Position numbers and translations under genes: made by a program. The notes beneath the pieces were generated by a model. It saw only the letters and a program-made list of their open reading frames with translations, was not told the origin of the DNA and ran no database searches. From Dermatemys mawii (lineage: Eukaryota > Chordata > Testudines > Dermatemydidae), in contig ML677341.1 of the NCBI GenBank assembly GCA_007922305.1, forward strand, positions 68,506,663 through 68,570,662: DNA of 64,000 nt, written 5' to 3'. This document shows, piece by piece, positions 12,125-24,039 of the stretch. How positions within the stretch are numbered: position 1 is the first letter of the stretch; the number at the start of each line of letters is the position of its first letter.

Positions 12125-12335
12125 GGTGGGGAATAGATCTTCTTTCTTGATGTCCCTCTCTCCTTAGGAATACCACAGGGTTCAACCTGTCATCCATGTT
12201 GTTTAATACATTGTATATATGTGAAGCGGATAAGGGGGCTTGTGAGAAGAAGTTATAGGATACAATATCACCAATATGCTGCTGATACTCAGTTCTGTCT
12301 TCATTCCAGTGGACCTGGCTGGATCAGTTTCTCTG
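12125..12335 (+). mobile_element. L2-like LINE reverse transcriptase scrap
   Basis: Translating 12165-12320 gives GIPQGST, then a divergent stretch, then YHQYAADTQFCLHSSGP. This matches the L2-clade reverse transcriptase pattern GVPQGSVLSP...YHQYADDTQLYLS. The catalytic YADD has become YAAD, so it is dead. Only ~200 bp is present. Confidence 0.62.
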
Positions 12336-12339
12336 ACCT

Positions 12340-12470
12340 TCAAGTCCCTGCTCTGCCTGATTTGGAGCAAGGAATTGATCCCGGGTCTCTCACATCCCAG
12401 GCAAGTGTTCTCGGTCCCCCTCCCCAGTTTCTTCTCCCCGCGTGAAAAATTTCAAAAGGTCTCTGTTTCA
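12340..12470. repeat. Possible tRNA-derived SINE fragment
   Basis: The phrase 'attgatcccgggtctctcac' followed by 'atcccaggcaagtg' resembles the B-box side of a reversed tRNA-derived SINE. It is short and diverged, with no second promoter box identified. Confidence 0.3.
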
Positions 12471-12957
12471 GTCTGAGGTAAAATGAAAATGTCAAAATCT
12501 CTGAATTTTTCATGTAACTAATCTCTTGTTTTCTGGCCAGCGCTTCATGGCAGCATGGTGAAGAGGAAGAAATAGTTCCTCTCCTCTCCTGTCTCAGCAC
12601 GACCTGTCAGCTCCTCAGCAGCTTTTCTTCCTTACTGCCTAGTCTTCCCTGTTCCAGTGGCATTCATGCCTACTGAGCCCTCAGGCCCATTCTGTCCACT
12701 CCATGCCACTGATCCAAGCTCCGCTGGGCTTCTTCATTTCTGTAACATATTGTACAAGTAAACTGATTCAGGTTTAGATTTAATGCTGTTTCGCTAGCAG
12801 AGCTCTAGCAATGCGCTCCACAGCTTACCTCTAGCAATGCTGAGAATCTCTGGCTGAAATTCAATGGCATTAAAGGTGCATCTCATTACACCTTTCTTCC
12901 ATACAGAGGCAGCAATCCAGCTCCTGCCTAAAAATGTCCATATCTTCTCTTCCATAT

Positions 12958-13673
12958 TGTAAGCATGCGGCAACTCACCCCTGCGGCGCCTCCCGCTGCT
13001 CATCCAGGGAATTAGCTCCATCCAGCATCTGGAGCACCCTCTGCAGGCTGTAGTCCCACTTGCACTGGCCCCGTGTCCCTCCCTGGACCACGGTGCCCTC
13101 TTCCCTGGGGTGCTGCACCCCTGCAGTAACCCCACAGTCTCAGGTTCTCCCCTCCCCAGGGAACCCCCACCCCCTATCCCCACCTTGCCTCAGTCTAGGC
13201 AACTGCCAGTCACCACTTACCCCCGTTCACTGGGGCAGACTGCAGTATCATTGCCACTCATCACCGGCAAGGGGCGGGGGGTGGCCTGCTGCCTCTACAA
13301 CTACCCATGGGCCATCCTCTGCAAACTCAGTACCACTTTGTGGACCGTCTCCTAGGTCCTGCAGCCTGGGGGTTTCCATGCCAGTGCTCCCCCAGCTCCT
13401 CTTGCCTCCCCACAGCCCTGCTCCCCTCAGGGTACCTTATCAAGCTTCTCCAGCAGCCAGGCCTGTCTGCCCCTACAAACAGAGGAGACACTCTCTATCT
13501 CAGGCCCCTGCCTCTCAGCCCTTTTATAAGGGCCTGCTAGTCTGTTTGAGGCATGGCCACCCAGCTGAGACTGCTCTCCCAATCAGCCTGGGAGCTTGCT
13601 TGCTCCCAGCTACAACCCCTTCCTGGGTTGTTTTAAGCCTTTCTGGCTGGGAGCAGGTAGTCACCCCGCTACA
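12958..13673 (-). mobile_element. Solo LTR with 5-bp target duplication
   Basis: A 716-bp GC-rich block begins TG and ends CA and is flanked by a perfect 5-bp direct repeat CATAT (12953-12957 and 13674-13678). On the minus strand a TATA-like CTTATAAAAGGG lies at about 13520, which sets the orientation. No internal retroviral or gypsy coding region is attached, so this is a solo LTR left by recombination. The 224-codon open frame at 13060-13734 is a by-product of GC-rich composition and runs past the LTR edge. Confidence 0.75.
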
Positions 13674-13799
13674 CATATCCTACCCAATATATCCCACTCT
13701 TTGTCCTATCCTATCTCCAAGAGAGGCCTCTTGAATAGCACTGTCAATATCCCAACTCACAAAGTTCATACACCTCACTATGGTCCTTTCTCTTCTTTC

Positions 13800-13995
13800 C
13801 CATAATCTTGGGCAAGCAAAGAAAGAGATGGGTGAGAGGGGTCAGGTGGAAGAGAAAAGTGAGATAGACTCAGAGTGAGAGAGAAAGAAACAAAGAAGAG
13901 AAAAATAGGAATGAGAGAAAGCAGACACTGGAAGTTGTGAAAGAAAAGCTAAACCAACACTGAGAGAAAGAAGTAAAAGAAGGAAGAACAAGTGC
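13800..13995 (+). repeat. Long polypurine tract
   Basis: Roughly 190 bp in which the + strand is nearly all A and G, with interrupted GAGA/GAAA units. Mirror-like purine runs of this kind can form triplex DNA. Non-coding. Confidence 0.6.
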
Positions 13996-14909
13996 AAGAC
14001 ACAAAAAGTTCACATGTTGTTTATTAAATAAATAAAAGCTTAATGCAAAGTATTGCCATAAATAACCCCTCACACAAGGGAAGTGGAGAAAGGTGAAGGT
14101 GGAACTAGGGTAGAACTGATTGGTGGGGAAATGGCAAACAGATCTCACAATTTGCTTGCATAGTTTGGGTCCTGATCCATTTTTGTCTGAAGTCCATAGT
14201 AAAATTTTTGTTGAGATCAGTGGGGAATCATGTATTTGAGAAGATTAAACACCAGCAATTAGACACAAATGATGCACAGCTAATTTCTGTATCTTTTAAA
14301 TCCTAAATGAAGCACAGCTGAAGACAGCAGTGAGTCCTCTCTTATAGGGCTACACTGACAACAGAGATGTGACATTAGAGTCACATATTTATAAACTGGA
14401 ACATATTTTAAATATGAGCTTTGGATTCAAGACATTCTAGCCAAAAGGTAGAAATAGTTTTTCAAATATTCTTACTGAAAATCTTTTTTAAATTTTTTTT
14501 TGTGTTTTGTTTAAATTAAAAACAAAACCATCCCTCCTCCCCAAAATGATGGAATATAAATGTATATATACAGATGGATTACTGAGTGCATGCTTGGTAT
14601 TGAAAATAGGTATTATAGCTTGTGCCTAGGGCTCCAATTCTTGGGATCAGGTGATTCAATCAGAATCTAAACCTACTTTTTCAAAAAATGGAAAGTTTTT
14701 AAACTTTGTGAAGAAAAGCTTGGAAATGTTACCATGTATAATCGATGCCGTGAGGTCTTCCTGAGTCTTCAGGCAGCTTGAAACAAGCATTATAGGAGAT
14801 GTAAACTGACCCATGCATCTCAATAAGGTGTTAACCCCAAGATATGCTATTTATGGAGGAGCCCCAATCAATGACTATGTGTAGCAGAAGGGGAAGAGTG
14901 CAGTAAGCC
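13996..14909. other. No gene seen
   Basis: AT-rich non-coding sequence without a recognised repeat. Confidence 0.4.
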
Positions 14910-15700
14910 TGTAGCGAGGCAATGTGGTTCTGTGCAGCCCTGGAGAGGGACGAGTCTTTCTGAACACCAAACTGAGCTGAGCCAGTGAATCCTGCTCCTG
15001 CCCCCCAGAGTCAAGGTGCAGGACAGGAAGTATAAAAGCCCAACCCCAGAGCTCACTAGAGAAACAGCCTTCAGAGAGGCCAGATGCCTGTGGCCTAGCT
15101 TCTGGTTGGGTGACCCTGGCAATTGGCGGCCAGACCAGCCAGTATCTGATACCGACCAGAGCCTGGAGGAGCTGCTAAGCCTGCCCCTTGCCAGTTACCC
15201 AGAGGATCCCATGGTGCTTGACTCCCTGAGGACACTGTCTGGACCCAGATACCTCTAGTGTGGGAGTTAGGAAATAGCTAGGGGGCAGCCAACCCCAAGT
15301 CTGGCTGCTACACTGCCAGAGCCTATGTCAGTGTGCTGCGACCAGGATCCCCAATGACACAGCAGAAGGTCTTCTGCCGCTGCTACGGCTCCGGGCTGGG
15401 ATGCAGTGGAGTAGGTGGACCCATATGGCCTCTCCCAGGCCACTCAGAGCCAGGAGTCTGGACTTGCTGATTACCTGTTTGCTCAGCCCCTGCCTGAGGG
15501 CCTAAGCCATTAACTCTTTGTTGCCTCACCCTGACCCAGGGCTGGGGCCTGCTTATTATGTAACAGTTGCTCAGCTCCTGTTTGAAGACCTGAGCCCGTG
15601 ACTCACTTACTGTCTGCTGACTGGATGTCAATAACTGTTATATTTTGCCTCTACTGCTGCGGCGGCACGAGACTCCTGCAACCAGGCTAATTCCCCAACA
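14910..15700 (+). mobile_element. LTR-like retroelement fragment with TATA box
   Basis: GC-rich block beginning TGTAGCGAGGCAATGTGGTT, with a TATA box (GTATAAAAGCCC) near 15030 on the + strand. A second, similar start (GTGAGGCAGTGTGGTTCC) occurs at about 15717, suggesting adjoining copies or an LTR followed by another LTR start. I know similar sequence as a repeated turtle LTR. No target duplication or coding domain was found, so the exact class is uncertain. Confidence 0.45.
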
Positions 15701-15789
15701 CAACTAAAAGTAAGTGGTGAGGCAGTGTGGTTCCTTCCCAAGCAGATACATGCAGAAATTGGGGTATCACTTTCCCCTCCCCTCTGCTT

Positions 15790-16300
15790 CTCATATTCAT
15801 AGATTTTTAAGGCCAGAAGGAACCACTAGATCAGCTAGTTTAATCTTCTGTAAAACAGAAGCCATTAAATTTCACCTGGTATTGAGCTCAATAACTTGTA
15901 TTTGGCTACTTCATGTCTTCTGGAAAAGCATCCAGCCTTGATGTGAAGACACCAAGAAATCTACCTTTTTCTCTAGTTATCTGTTCCAAAGCTTACTCAC
16001 TTTCACTGTTGAAAAACTATGCCTTAGTTCTAAATTGAATTTTGCAGGTTCAACTTCCAGCCATTGGTTCTGGTTATGCCTTTCTCTGCTAGATTAAAGA
16101 GCTCTTTAGTATTTTCTGATATTTTGTGACAATTAATATATTATACACTGTAATAAACTCCTGTCAATTTTCTTTTTTGATAAGCTAAACAGTTTGAGCT
16201 CCTTGAGGCTCTCACTATAAGGCATATTTTTCCCAGTGTTTTCATCTATGAGATTCCCTTCTGTGGGGTGTGATACCTTTTGCGTCAGAAAATTATCCTC
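15790..16300 (-). mobile_element. CR1-type LINE 3' end, antisense
   Basis: Begins with the reversed CR1 tail 'ttcatagatttttaaggcca' and 'gaaggaaccactagatcagc', followed by diverged 3' UTR and C-terminal ORF2 sequence. Old and non-coding. The right boundary is approximate. Confidence 0.6.
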
Positions 16301-17049
16301 TGTAATTTTTAGAAACTCTAACAATATTTTACCACTGGCTGCATGAGACTGCCAGTATATGACTGCCAAACTGAAGCCCCCATAATAACACAATTTTTCT
16401 TACCACGTTAGACATGTATTTAAGGAGTACCTTGTCTTGTTCTCTGGTTTTATTTGGTGGTCTGTAACACCAATATTCCATCCTGGGCCTTGTTGGGTTA
16501 GCACATTGATCTATGTGCAGTCAGGACTCTTTGGTTCTGAGTTATCATTACCTTCAAACCAGGTAATTATGTCTTTAAAGTAGAGTGCCACCAGCCTCCT
16601 CTTGACTGACTCTGTTCTTCCTTAATGGGTTGTAACTTTTCCCAAATGGCACTCTCCAAGTGTGAGAGAGAGCCACTGTAAAGAGGAAGAGTCATTGTGA
16701 CACAGCAAATTATCCAAGTTATGATGTGCTTATAGCTCCAGATCATCTTAAACTGTTCTTGCAAATATGTTTGCAAGTCCTTTCCACAGTGCCTTCATTC
16801 ATTCCCACCATCCAAACATTCCCTATGATTTAACACAAAAAGTGTTGCAGTCAGCATCAAACTCTTACTGTGCAAACAGAATAGAGTCCAGGGCAATATA
16901 TATATATATGATGGTTTGAAGCTGAAAACAATTATAAATCAAATCAGCTGGAAGGAAGAATGTAGTTAGCAAAATATGAATGTAATTGGGAATTATTTAA
17001 GAACACTTGATTAGATGCTCAAAAATCTGTAACTGAGAAAGAAGGCCAT
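16301..17049. other. No gene seen
   Basis: Non-coding; a short (TA)n run lies at about 16898-16909. Confidence 0.35.
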
Positions 17050-18890
17050 ATTAGTTAAATTGACCTGGTTTCGAGGGGAAGCGAAGGCTGCTATGCAATA
17101 TATATATATATATATATACTATAACAAATGGAAGAAAGGAGAAGTTGATAGTAATGAATATAAATCATATACTAGGATCTGTAGAAAATTGATAAGGGAA
17201 TTAAAGGGACACAGGAAATCTATGACCAATAGAGGTAAGAACAATAAGAAGTTTTTTAAAGTATATTAGCAACAAAAAAATCCTGACAGTGGTTTTGGTA
17301 CATTACTGGGTAGAAATGTTAGAATTATTCAGTAATAGTACAGAAAGAACAGAAGTGTTCAATAAATATTTGTTGTTATTTGGGGAAAAACAGATCTAGT
17401 CATATCATATCATGGTAGTAACACTCATTCCATTCTACTAATATCTAAGGAGGTTGTTAAGCAGAAGCTCTGAAGTTAGACATTTTTAAATCAGCAGGTT
17501 CAGATAATTTTAGATATCCAAGAGTTTTTAAAAGAGCTGGCTAAGGCACTCATAGGATCAATAATGCTGATTTTCAATAAATTTTGGAACGTTGGGAAGT
17601 TCCAGAAGGTTGGAAGAAAGCTAATGTTGTATCAACATGCAAAAAGAGTATCAGGATAACCATGTAATTATAGGCCTGTCAGTTTGACATCAATGCCTGG
17701 AAAGAAAATGGAGTAGCTCATATGGAACGTGATTAATAAAGAATTACAGGAGGGTAATATAATTAATGTCAATCAGCAAGGGTTTATGAAAAAATAGATC
17801 CTGTTAAACGAACTTGATATCTTTTTTTTTTAATGAGATTAGAGGTTTGGTTGATAAAGGTAATGGTGTTGATATAATATACTTTGATTTTTGTAAGGCT
17901 CTTGATTTGATAGTGCACAACATTTTGATTAAAAAACTACAATGATATAAAATTAACATGGCACTCATTAAATGGAGTAAAAGCTGACTAACTAATAGGT
18001 CACAAAATATAATTGCAAATAGGGAATTGTCATCGATCAAGTATGTTGCCAGTGGGACCTGCAGGATCAGTTCCTGGCCCTGCACTATTTAGCATTTTTA
18101 TTAATGACCTAGAAGAAAATATAAAATCTTCACTCATAAAGTTTGTAGATAACACTCCCCAAGTGATAAATAATGAAGGGGACAGGTAACGGATACAGAG
18201 TAATCTGGATCACTTGGTGAGCTTGGCACAAGCAAACTGTGTGTTTGAATGCATCTAAATGTAAACGTATGCACCTAGGAACAGAGCATGTACAGGATGA
18301 AGCAGTGACTGGAAAACATCTGGGAGTTATAGTGGATAATTAACTGACCATCAGCTCCCAGTGTGATGCTGTGGACAAAAAAGCTAATGTGATCCTTGGA
18401 TGCATAAACAGGGAAATCTCAAGAAGGAGTAGAAAGATTATTTTACCTGTGTATGTGAAGCTAGCATGACTGCTTCTGGAATAGTGTGTCCAGGTCTGGC
18501 ACCCACAAATCAAGAACGATGTTGATAAATTGGAAAGGGTTCAGAAAAGAGCCATGAGAATGATTAAAGAGTTGGAGTACATGCCTTATAGTGATAGACT
18601 CAAGGAACTCAATCTATTTATCTTAAAAAAGCAAAGCTTAAGGGTTGACTTGATTACATTCTATAAGTACCTACATGGAGAAAAAATATTTGATAATGGG
18701 CTTTTCAGTCTGGCAGAGAAAAGTGTAACATGGTCCAGTGGCTGGAAGCTGAAGATTGGAAATAAGGTGTACATTTTGAACAGGGAAAGTAATTAGCCAC
18801 TTGAACAATTTACCACGAGTAGTGGTGGATTCTCCATAACTGGTAATTTTTTAATTAAGATTGGATGTTTTCTAAAATATATGCTCTAAG
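17050..18890 (+). mobile_element. CR1-type LINE, decayed ORF2 reverse transcriptase, sense
   Basis: Translations in shifting frames give ordered reverse-transcriptase landmarks: a priming region (SAGSDNF-like) near 17500, NYRPVSLTS near 17670, VNQQGFMKK near 17770, a DF.KALD-like stretch near 17880, and GPAGSVPGPALFSIFINDLEE at about 18053-18115, followed by a degenerate F-x-DD site (KFVDNT). The C-terminal part is open at 18530-18796 (ERVQKRAMRMIKELEYMPYS). Many stops and frameshifts show it is inactive. A (TA)n run interrupts it near 17098-17120. Confidence 0.75.
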
Positions 18891-18914
18891 AATTATTTTG
18901 GAGAAGTTCTATGT

Positions 18915-19565
18915 TATAGAATCATAGAATTATAGCACTGGGAGGGACCTCAAAAGGTCTTCTAGTTAAAGTCCCCTGCACTCAAGGCATGATGAGGTAT
19001 TATTTAGGCCACCTCTCACAGGTGTTTGAAGATTTTTAAGAGCTGATTAGACAAAGATGGAGATTTCACAACCTCCGTAAGCAATTTATTCCAGTGCTTA
19101 ACCATTCTGACAGTTAGGAAGTTTTTTCTAATGTACAACCTTAACTGCCCTTGCTGCAATTTAAACCTATTGCTTCTTGTCCTCTTCTCAGAGGTTAAGG
19201 AGAACAATTTTTCTCAATCCTCCTTGTAACTACCTTTTATATACTTGAAAACTGTTACCATGTCCCTTCTCAGTCTTCTCTTTTCAAGACTAAACAAACC
19301 CAGTTTTTTCAATCTTTGCTTAGAGTTCATTATTATTTTGTTGCTCTTCTTTAGAATTTCTCCAATTTTCCCACATCTTTCCAGAAATGTGGCATCCAGA
19401 ACTGGACACAGTAGTCCAGCTGAGGCCTAATCAGCATAGAGTAGAGCAGAAGAGTTTGTGCTTGTGTCTTGCTTAAACATCCCTGCTACATCCCAGAATT
19501 ATGTGTGCTTTTGTTTGCAACGGTGTTACACTGTTCACTCATAGTCAAGCCACTCTCAGCCCCTC
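18915..19565 (-). mobile_element. CR1-type LINE 3' end, antisense
   Basis: Starts with the reversed CR1 tail 'agaatcatagaattatagca' and 'ctgggagggacctcaaaagg', and continues through antisense C-terminal ORF2 sequence, with 'ccagaactggacacagtagt' near 19396. It lies tail to tail with the sense CR1 ending near 18890. Confidence 0.75.
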
Positions 19566-19569
19566 CCAT

Positions 19570-20170
19570 CTTGTAAAGTTTGTTTGGCTTGTTTGTTCAT
19601 AAATTAGTTTATTTCATTTTACCCAATAGAGTACATCAAACAAAATAAACACATACAGAAGCAGAAGACAAAAACGATTATACCAGTTCCATATATACAG
19701 GATACATGTAATGATAGAGCTTTTCTTCAGTTGACCAAGCACCAGAGGAGGATGTTACCCATTTAGTCTGTGTGTTGCATACTCCCGCTTCCAGGGAACG
19801 CATGTATCAAGTGCAGGAGGGCTACAGGAGTTCATCTTCCTCTACAGGCCTCCACGTTATCAACAGGAAAAGAATCTGGGATTTTTAGCACCAAAGAACT
19901 GGCCTCTGCCACTTGAGCTAACGTAGTGTTACACTTGAATGATGTTTAAAATGAGTGTTATCTATATCATATCTGTCACTGATTGTGGGGGGACAAGGAG
20001 AGAACTACTTTTATGGAAGAGAACAATTCAAACTCAAGAGTCCTCCAGCAAGTGTCAGAAATCTGTAAAATATCCCTGAGTGCTAGATTTTACAGGTAAC
20101 GCTCTTTAAGCCACTTTTTCAACCTCCCAATTCTGGATTGCTTATGGAGTAGGAATGGCGCCAGTGTAAC
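19570..20170. other. No gene seen
   Basis: Non-coding sequence without a recognised family. Confidence 0.35.
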
Positions 20171-20171
20171 T

Positions 20172-22025
20172 TTGGGTATGTCTATACTGCCACGCAAGCC
20201 CTGGTTTGGACTCAGGCTTGAGTACAACCCACCTTTCCATCTTCACACCCAAGCAATTTGAACCTCACAGCAGCTGGGAAGGGCAACTCTACCCCAGGCA
20301 ATCCTCCACTCTTGGGCAGGCCCCCTCCCTGCTGCATGTGCCCACTCCCATGTAGATCCCCACAGCTGTGACTGCCTCCACTTACCTGCAGCAGTGCCAA
20401 GAGCACGTGAAATGTGGAAGGAAAGGAAAGAAAAACAGGTACCAGGGGATTAATTTTTTGGAAATGGTATCAATGTTTGCACTGTTCATGGACTTTGTTA
20501 AAGATTTTGGGAGGTATTTGTTACTGGTGTTTTGGTGTGCTAATGGCACCCAGTCTGCCATTATTGGATTAATGGGTTAATATAATACTTTTCTAATACA
20601 TGGCCAAAAATAAGGGGGTTTGTTTTATTAAGAAGGTTTATTGCCATCACTGTGTCCCATCAGCTAATATGTATTTCAAATAAAGGTAAACACACGATCA
20701 GGGACAACTGAGGAGTTGTATAGAAACACTGTTTCTCAATACATTTCTCTACATCAAGCCGTAATGTAAATCCACAGTTCTTTCCACTTGCTCTCCACCC
20801 CCCATTTAATAAGTGGCCATGTTTTTGACCCCAGTTCCAGTGTGGGATGTGACAGTACCTCATTTACCATAACCAGTGTATAAGTACATCCGTAGATGTA
20901 CTATTCTCTCTCTTCCATTGGCCCATGCAAGTCCATAAAGTGAGAGCACAGAGCAGCTCTGACTTCTGTTGCCCGAATGCATCCCGTCCCAGCTGTAATA
21001 GGTGCAATGTCTATATGAGCGTACTGATTCATTAATCCATTACTGTCATACCTTTGGGGGCAAATAGCTCACCTTTGGCTTCACAAAGCTTGCAAGGAAC
21101 ACAGCAAGCCACAGTAATGCACTGATGACACAGGAATCTGAAGAGGTCTGCAGATGGCACCCGTGGGCTTTCTATCGGCCAAACGCACATTCAATCACCA
21201 TTCTGCACAGCTGAGAGTGTAATTAAACCTTTTTTGGTCAGGTCCTCTGAGATCAGCATATGGTTTCATAAGCCAAGACACAAGGTGGTATGCAGAGTCC
21301 CCTAGGAAAAGCTGTGGGGACAATTGCTCTATTGATGACAATGTCATTTAATGGGAATAATGTCCCAGCCTATCCATGAATGTAGATTCCCAATTGACAT
21401 CATGAATTTTTCCAGTGTAGCCCATGTTGGCATCAATTAATTGGTTCTGGTGATCCACAAGGGCCTGCATAATAACTGAATAGTGTCTATTGTGGTTTGT
21501 GTACTCGTGTATTCCTTGAGGAGAGCAAACTGTGGACACGAGTCACAACAATGGACCCTGCACAGTTCTCTCAAAACCAGCTGTTACTCAGGGGTATTGT
21601 TTCTGACCACTACCTTGGGATAAACCACATGCCTAATTGCTTCTGAAACCTCTGCAACCACTTTAGCAATGGCTGACTTTCCAGTGCCAAACTGGTTAGC
21701 AATGGACCTGTAGCACTCTAGGGTAAACAGCTTCCAAATGGTTACAGCAACACACTTTTGGACCAGCATGGCTGCCCTCATTTGTGTCTCCTGATGCTGG
21801 AAGGTTGGGACAAACTGCACACAAAGCTCCAGAAATTTATTTTTTTCTTCATGTAAAAGTTCCAGATCCACTGCTGGTCATTCCAGGTCTGTGTGACCTG
21901 TTGTCCCACTGGTCTGTGCTTGTGGCCCTGCTCCATAAGCATCCGTCTACATAGGGCAGGAAGCATCAGCCTGTTTGATTCTTCCATGTCTGTATCCTTC
22001 TCCTCCTTTGCCAGGTGCCTTCAGT
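20172..22025 (-). mobile_element. PIF/Harbinger DNA transposon, decayed transposase
   Basis: Minus-strand frames show HARBI1-type transposase blocks in order. 21871-21584 encodes CYRSIANQFGTGKSAIAKVV (the helix-turn-helix-like region). 21539-21348 encodes a Tyr-His-Ser-like start and ALVDHQNQLIDANMGYTGKIHD, with a catalytic Asp region. At about 21311-21240 LFLGDSAYHLVSWLMKPY carries the second catalytic Asp. Near 21200 a frame-shifted VIECAFGR carries the expected Glu. These parts lie in different frames with stops between them, so it is a fossil. The left end GGGTATGTCTATACTGCC at about 20174 looks like the terminal repeat of this family. The right terminus was not found and may be lost next to the CR1 fragment at 22035. 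Confidence 0.78.
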
Positions 22026-22034
22026 CAGTCAGAA

Positions 22035-22375
22035 AATGCCACTGGAATGTGCTACTAGTAAGATCAGAGGAATGGAAAGCCTATCTTCTGAGAGGAGACT
22101 GGAAGAGCTTTCACTGTTTAGCCTAGTAAACGAAAGCTCAGTGGGGATATGATTGCTCTCTATAAATATACCAGGGCAGTGAACTTCAGGGAGGGAGGTT
22201 TCTAACCATCTGAGGAGCGAGGCTCTGGGACAGACTTCCAAAAGGAATAGTGGGAGAGTGGGGAGGGAACCATCCTAACTAGTTTCAAGATGGATCTTGA
22301 CACATTTATGAATGGAATTGTATAACTGGTTAGCAGGGGACTGGACTTGAAGACCCAGGAGGTTTCTTCAACTCC
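22035..22375 (+). mobile_element. CR1-type LINE C-terminal fragment, sense
   Basis: Translation gives RGMESLSSERRLEELSLFSL, the conserved segment near the end of CR1 ORF2, followed by diverged sequence. Truncated at both ends. Confidence 0.6.
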
Positions 22376-23299
22376 TTTGTTCCTATTTAACACACCAGTT
22401 TCAAGTAAACCAATTAATTTTACAACAAGTAGTTTCAAGGAAACTTTAAATTTAGCATGTGAATATTAAAAAGGAGCTATTGGTCTATTTTCTTTGTACT
22501 ACATCATGAGCAAAGTGATTAAAAGTCACACTAATATGGATATTTATTATTGTGCCCATTTATTTATTACTTTAGTTGTTTGATTCTGTCTGCTCTACGC
22601 ATGAAATATTTTGCGTTAATTAATTCTATTCTGTTAATTCTGTTGTCTTATCCAAACACAGTGTCCAGTATTTGCAGTTTGACCCTGTTTCAGTTCTCAG
22701 AATAGGAGGAAAAAATACAAATAAGTTTGAATTACTATAGAGAAGTCTTGGAGACAGACACCGTAGGGATGATATTTTTTTCAGTTCCTAATGACATTCC
22801 CTTCCCCACCCCGTCAAGGAACCTACAAAAATAATCATTATGTTTCTTTATTGTTTTTACCAAGCACACTTAGCAAAATGCTCACTAAGACTTTTTTGCC
22901 TGCAACCTAAAAGAAAGCCTTGTGTATCTTGTATCTGATTTACAGTATTAACCTTGTGACTCTGACGAAATGTGTTTGAGAAACAGATCCACAACAGAGA
23001 ATTCACTAATCTTACTTTTTAAAAAACAGGAATATATTTGAAATAAAATAGCTAGAATTTAAGATGTTTTAGGTTTTAGGGAATGTTTTAAAACTCTCAA
23101 AGCCTGTAGTTTCAGTAAATGCCCTGGTTTTGAAATCATTTCCCCACTAGCTGGGAACTGTTTCCCCAACCACTTTATTTGATTCATGTTTGACTTATAC
23201 TGGCTCATTTCAGCGCTGTGACCAGCAGCCAGGAACAGAAACATGTTCTGTCACTGCAGCTACTTACATGTCAGATGCACTCTCTAGGTTGCGAAAAGG
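22376..23299. other. No gene seen
   Basis: AT-rich non-coding sequence without a recognised family. Confidence 0.35.
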
Positions 23300-23465
23300 C
23301 TAGCGGGAAGGCAGTGCAGTCTAATGGTGAAATTTAAAGTACTGGGATCCTGTAGAGTCCTAGATTCTATTATGAACTAAGCTACTGATTCAGTGTGTGA
23401 CCTGCGGCAAGTCACCAGCTGCCCTTATGCTTCCGTCAACCCACTCTTAAAATGGCTAAAAGCAG
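23300..23465 (+). repeat. MIR-like SINE
   Basis: Phrases 'cagtgcagtctaatggtgaa' and 'gtgtgtgacctgcggcaagt', then 'aaaatggctaaa', follow the order of a MIR element (tRNA-like head, core, tail). Strongly diverged. Confidence 0.5.
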
Positions 23466-24039
23466 AACTTCAATGAAAAACCAAATACTTCATCTAAGTT
23501 GAATTTTCTTCAGGTAAATAATTTTTTTTTAAAAAGCAGCTGACCTGAGGTTCACTATTAGATTTGGTACAGATTTCTCAAGCCTTTTCTGTTTCCAGGT
23601 ATCATCTTATGAACTCCAGGTAAAATAACACAGCTCCTAGTGAAACTTCTTTTCTCCATCCAAATAAAGATGCCCCACAGGCACAACTTCATGTCAAAGT
23701 GGTTAAGGTAGACTATGAACATTATTAACTTCAGCTAACTAGTTTCTAGGCAGTTTAACACAAAGTGAGCAGCAAAGAATGCATAGTTCTTGATTTTTTT
23801 AAAAAAAATCAGTTTAATTCACATTTGGGTTTTTAAGGACAGTTTCCTCTTCATATCACTAATAAGAAAGCATGAATAGCACTGTGTAAGTATCTTGTAG
23901 AGATGTAGTACAGACATTTAAGCTCTTTGGTGTTTATAAGGAGATAAAGTTTGGCCTACTTTAAAAAGAATCTCAAGCTGTTTGATTTAAGGCTGTATAT
24001 TGGATTTATTTGAAAGGCTAGCCTCTATATCTAATATGT
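23466..24039. other. No gene seen
   Basis: Non-coding sequence; only short homopolymer runs. Confidence 0.35.

Noticed and set aside
13060..13734. 224-codon + strand frame, Pro/Ser/Leu-rich
   Set aside because: Lies in and beyond a GC-rich solo LTR with a target duplication; composition effect.
15016..15258. 80-codon frame near a TATA box
   Set aside because: The TATA box belongs to an LTR-like repeat and the frame has no protein family features.
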